A stretch of 40,237 bases of DNA from a virus: IMG/VR virus record IMGVR_UViG_3300031766_000021, positions 1 through 40,237 of that record. One strand, 5' to 3'. The notes below the pieces were generated by a model. The model searched no databases. It was not told the DNA's origin and was given only the letters and a program-made list of their open reading frames with translations. Each line of letters opens with the position of its first letter. Within the stretch, counting starts at the first letter, position 1. A program made the position numbers and the translations under genes. Shown piece after piece: positions 39,242-40,237 of this stretch.

Positions 39242-40237
39242 ATGGCGGGCAGAACGTCTACTATACTTACACCTAACTCAGCTCAGAATCTGTACACTAA
39301 TGACACTGGCGGGGCAGTTGTCTGCACGGTCACTGGTGTATCGACTGTGACTACTGAGAACCCTCCATTCTCTTTAAAATTAAGCACTGATAATGCTGTT
39401 GCGCTAAACTTCTCACAGGACGTCTTTACCGCGCCTGCGACTTATGCAGATAATTGTATAAGCATAGATAAGCCTAATGGCGGATATTACCCTTTCTACA
39501 GTCCTGCTACTGGGATGGGACAAATCGGAGATTCCTCCGGTGTGTCTTACGCAACAACCAGCAGTAGCAATAATTATACTCAAAAGTACAATATGTATTT
39601 AGAGCCGTACATGCTGACAGACCCTTCTGAATATGGAAATCCCGCCGGGGAATGTCGGTTTGCGGGCTTCCACACTAATAATGTTTATTATATTAAAGAC
39701 ATACGAGATAATTTAGCAAATATGCCGGATTATTTTAACGGCGCTAGTAATTATATGCAGGCCAATGCCGACTACACTCAAGGCATAACTTACGGGAATC
39801 GCACGGCTGTCACAGACCCCCACACGGGTATATGGATGTCTTGGCACGGCAACGCTTACATGAGCTGTGGTAGGTACAGCACAACTGAAGGGAGTCAGCA
39901 GGGCAACCGAAGTTCCGATTCTTTCTACTATCAGCGCACCGGCTCTTCCCACGATCCCTATAATTACTTTAACAATACTAATAACTCGCCGTTTGCTTCT
40001 GCTGACGGCGGGGTCATAGTAAATAACTTTATGACTCCGAGTAATACTGCGCTGGCAAACGTATTCATAATCCCTGTCCGTTCCATATTCCCCGGCGGGG
40101 CTCTGCCCAGCGCTAAGTTTACTGATGCTCCTATCGACAATACCCAATGGAGCAATTTCATTAATACCACGGGTGACATGGCTTGTTTCTTCGAGGTAGA
40201 AGCAAACAGTTTTCAATGGATGAAGTATAATAAAAAA
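39242..40237 (+). CDS. Tail appendage or virion protein, 3'-truncated by the window edge
   Basis: From ATG 39242 the frame is open for 332 codons to the last base with no stop, so the gene is cut by the window. AGAGG lies 9 bases upstream and the gene starts 12 bases after the fibre stop. The protein begins MAGRTSTILTPNSAQNLYTND and is rich in Asn, Ser, Thr, Tyr and Gly with few charges, typical of beta-rich appendage proteins. No enzyme motif was seen. It may be a second fibre, a spike or a fibre-attached depolymerase. Confidence 0.8.
   Translation, partial: MAGRTSTILTPNSAQNLYTNDTGGAVVCTVTGVSTVTTENPPFSLKLSTDNAVALNFSQDVFTAPATYADNCISIDKPNGGYYPFYSPATGMGQIGDSSGVSYATTSSSNNYTQKYNMYLEPYMLTDPSEYGNPAGECRFAGFHTNNVYYIKDIRDNLANMPDYFNGASNYMQANADYTQGITYGNRTAVTDPHTGIWMSWHGNAYMSCGRYSTTEGSQQGNRSSDSFYYQRTGSSHDPYNYFNNTNNSPFASADGGVIVNNFMTPSNTALANVFIIPVRSIFPGGALPSAKFTDAPIDNTQWSNFINTTGDMACFFEVEANSFQWMKYNKK

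Noticed and set aside
39713-40216. Minus-strand ORF of 167 codons near the right end
   Set aside because: It is the antisense of the open plus-strand gene from 39242 to the window edge, has no ribosome site and shows low-complexity shadow composition.
1-40237. Phage RNA polymerase gene of T7 type
   Set aside because: Searched for by its size and motifs among all long frames. None present, and promoters found look like host sigma-70 type.

Overview
The window is a 40 kb slice of a tailed double-stranded DNA phage genome of podovirus type, and it is probably temperate. The virion genes are a podovirus set: small and large terminase, portal, scaffold, major capsid protein, tubular tail proteins A and B, fibre and large internal proteins. 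The DNA polymerase is a family A enzyme with a DnaJ-like Cys motif (CxxCxGxG plus CxxC, residues 312-340) between its exonuclease and polymerase domains. I know this insert from the marine HMO-2011 phage type. No phage RNA polymerase is seen, which also fits that group. Small marine-phage proteins, MazG, ribonucleotide reductase and 2OG-Fe(II) oxygenases point to a phage of a marine bacterium. The host is not identified. The sequence starts inside one gene and ends inside another, so it is an internal piece of a longer or circular map.

Layout: (1) 2-5180, plus strand: the end of the late region, with two large, probably internal virion proteins and a small membrane-anchored protein, closed by a strong terminator. 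(2) 5115-19591, minus strand: a leftward block for nucleotide metabolism and replication. It holds a 2OG oxygenase, small Zn-ribbon proteins, NrdB, NrdA, MazG, a DUF3310-like protein, endonuclease I, a PD-(D/E)XK exonuclease, a probable ssDNA-binding protein, DNA polymerase, DnaB-type helicase and primase. Then come a tRNA 3' fragment (probable attP core), a second 2OG oxygenase and a tyrosine integrase. (3) 19750-23100: a rightward GC-rich cassette of four genes followed by about 800 bp without genes. Its CCGG/TCGA-rich composition differs sharply from both flanks. (4) 23408-24874: small rightward accessory genes. (5) 24895-40237: packaging, head and tail genes in the usual podovirus order, running off the right end in an appendage-type gene.

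How it works together: the leftward block makes nucleotides and replicates and recombines DNA, the rightward block builds virions, and the integrase with the attP-like tRNA fragment suggests lysogeny. No recognisable repressor gene lies in the window. However, CACTAR/YTAGTG elements, several of them in inverted pairs or perfect palindromes, recur at nearly every divergent or promoter-bearing gap. A second shared signature, CACTAGY followed by an A-rich Shine-Dalgarno region and preceded by a hairpin, sits before the integrase and both leader genes of the GC-rich cassette. A related element lies before the helicase. These repeated control sites and the cassette they serve are the least explained and most interesting part of the window.
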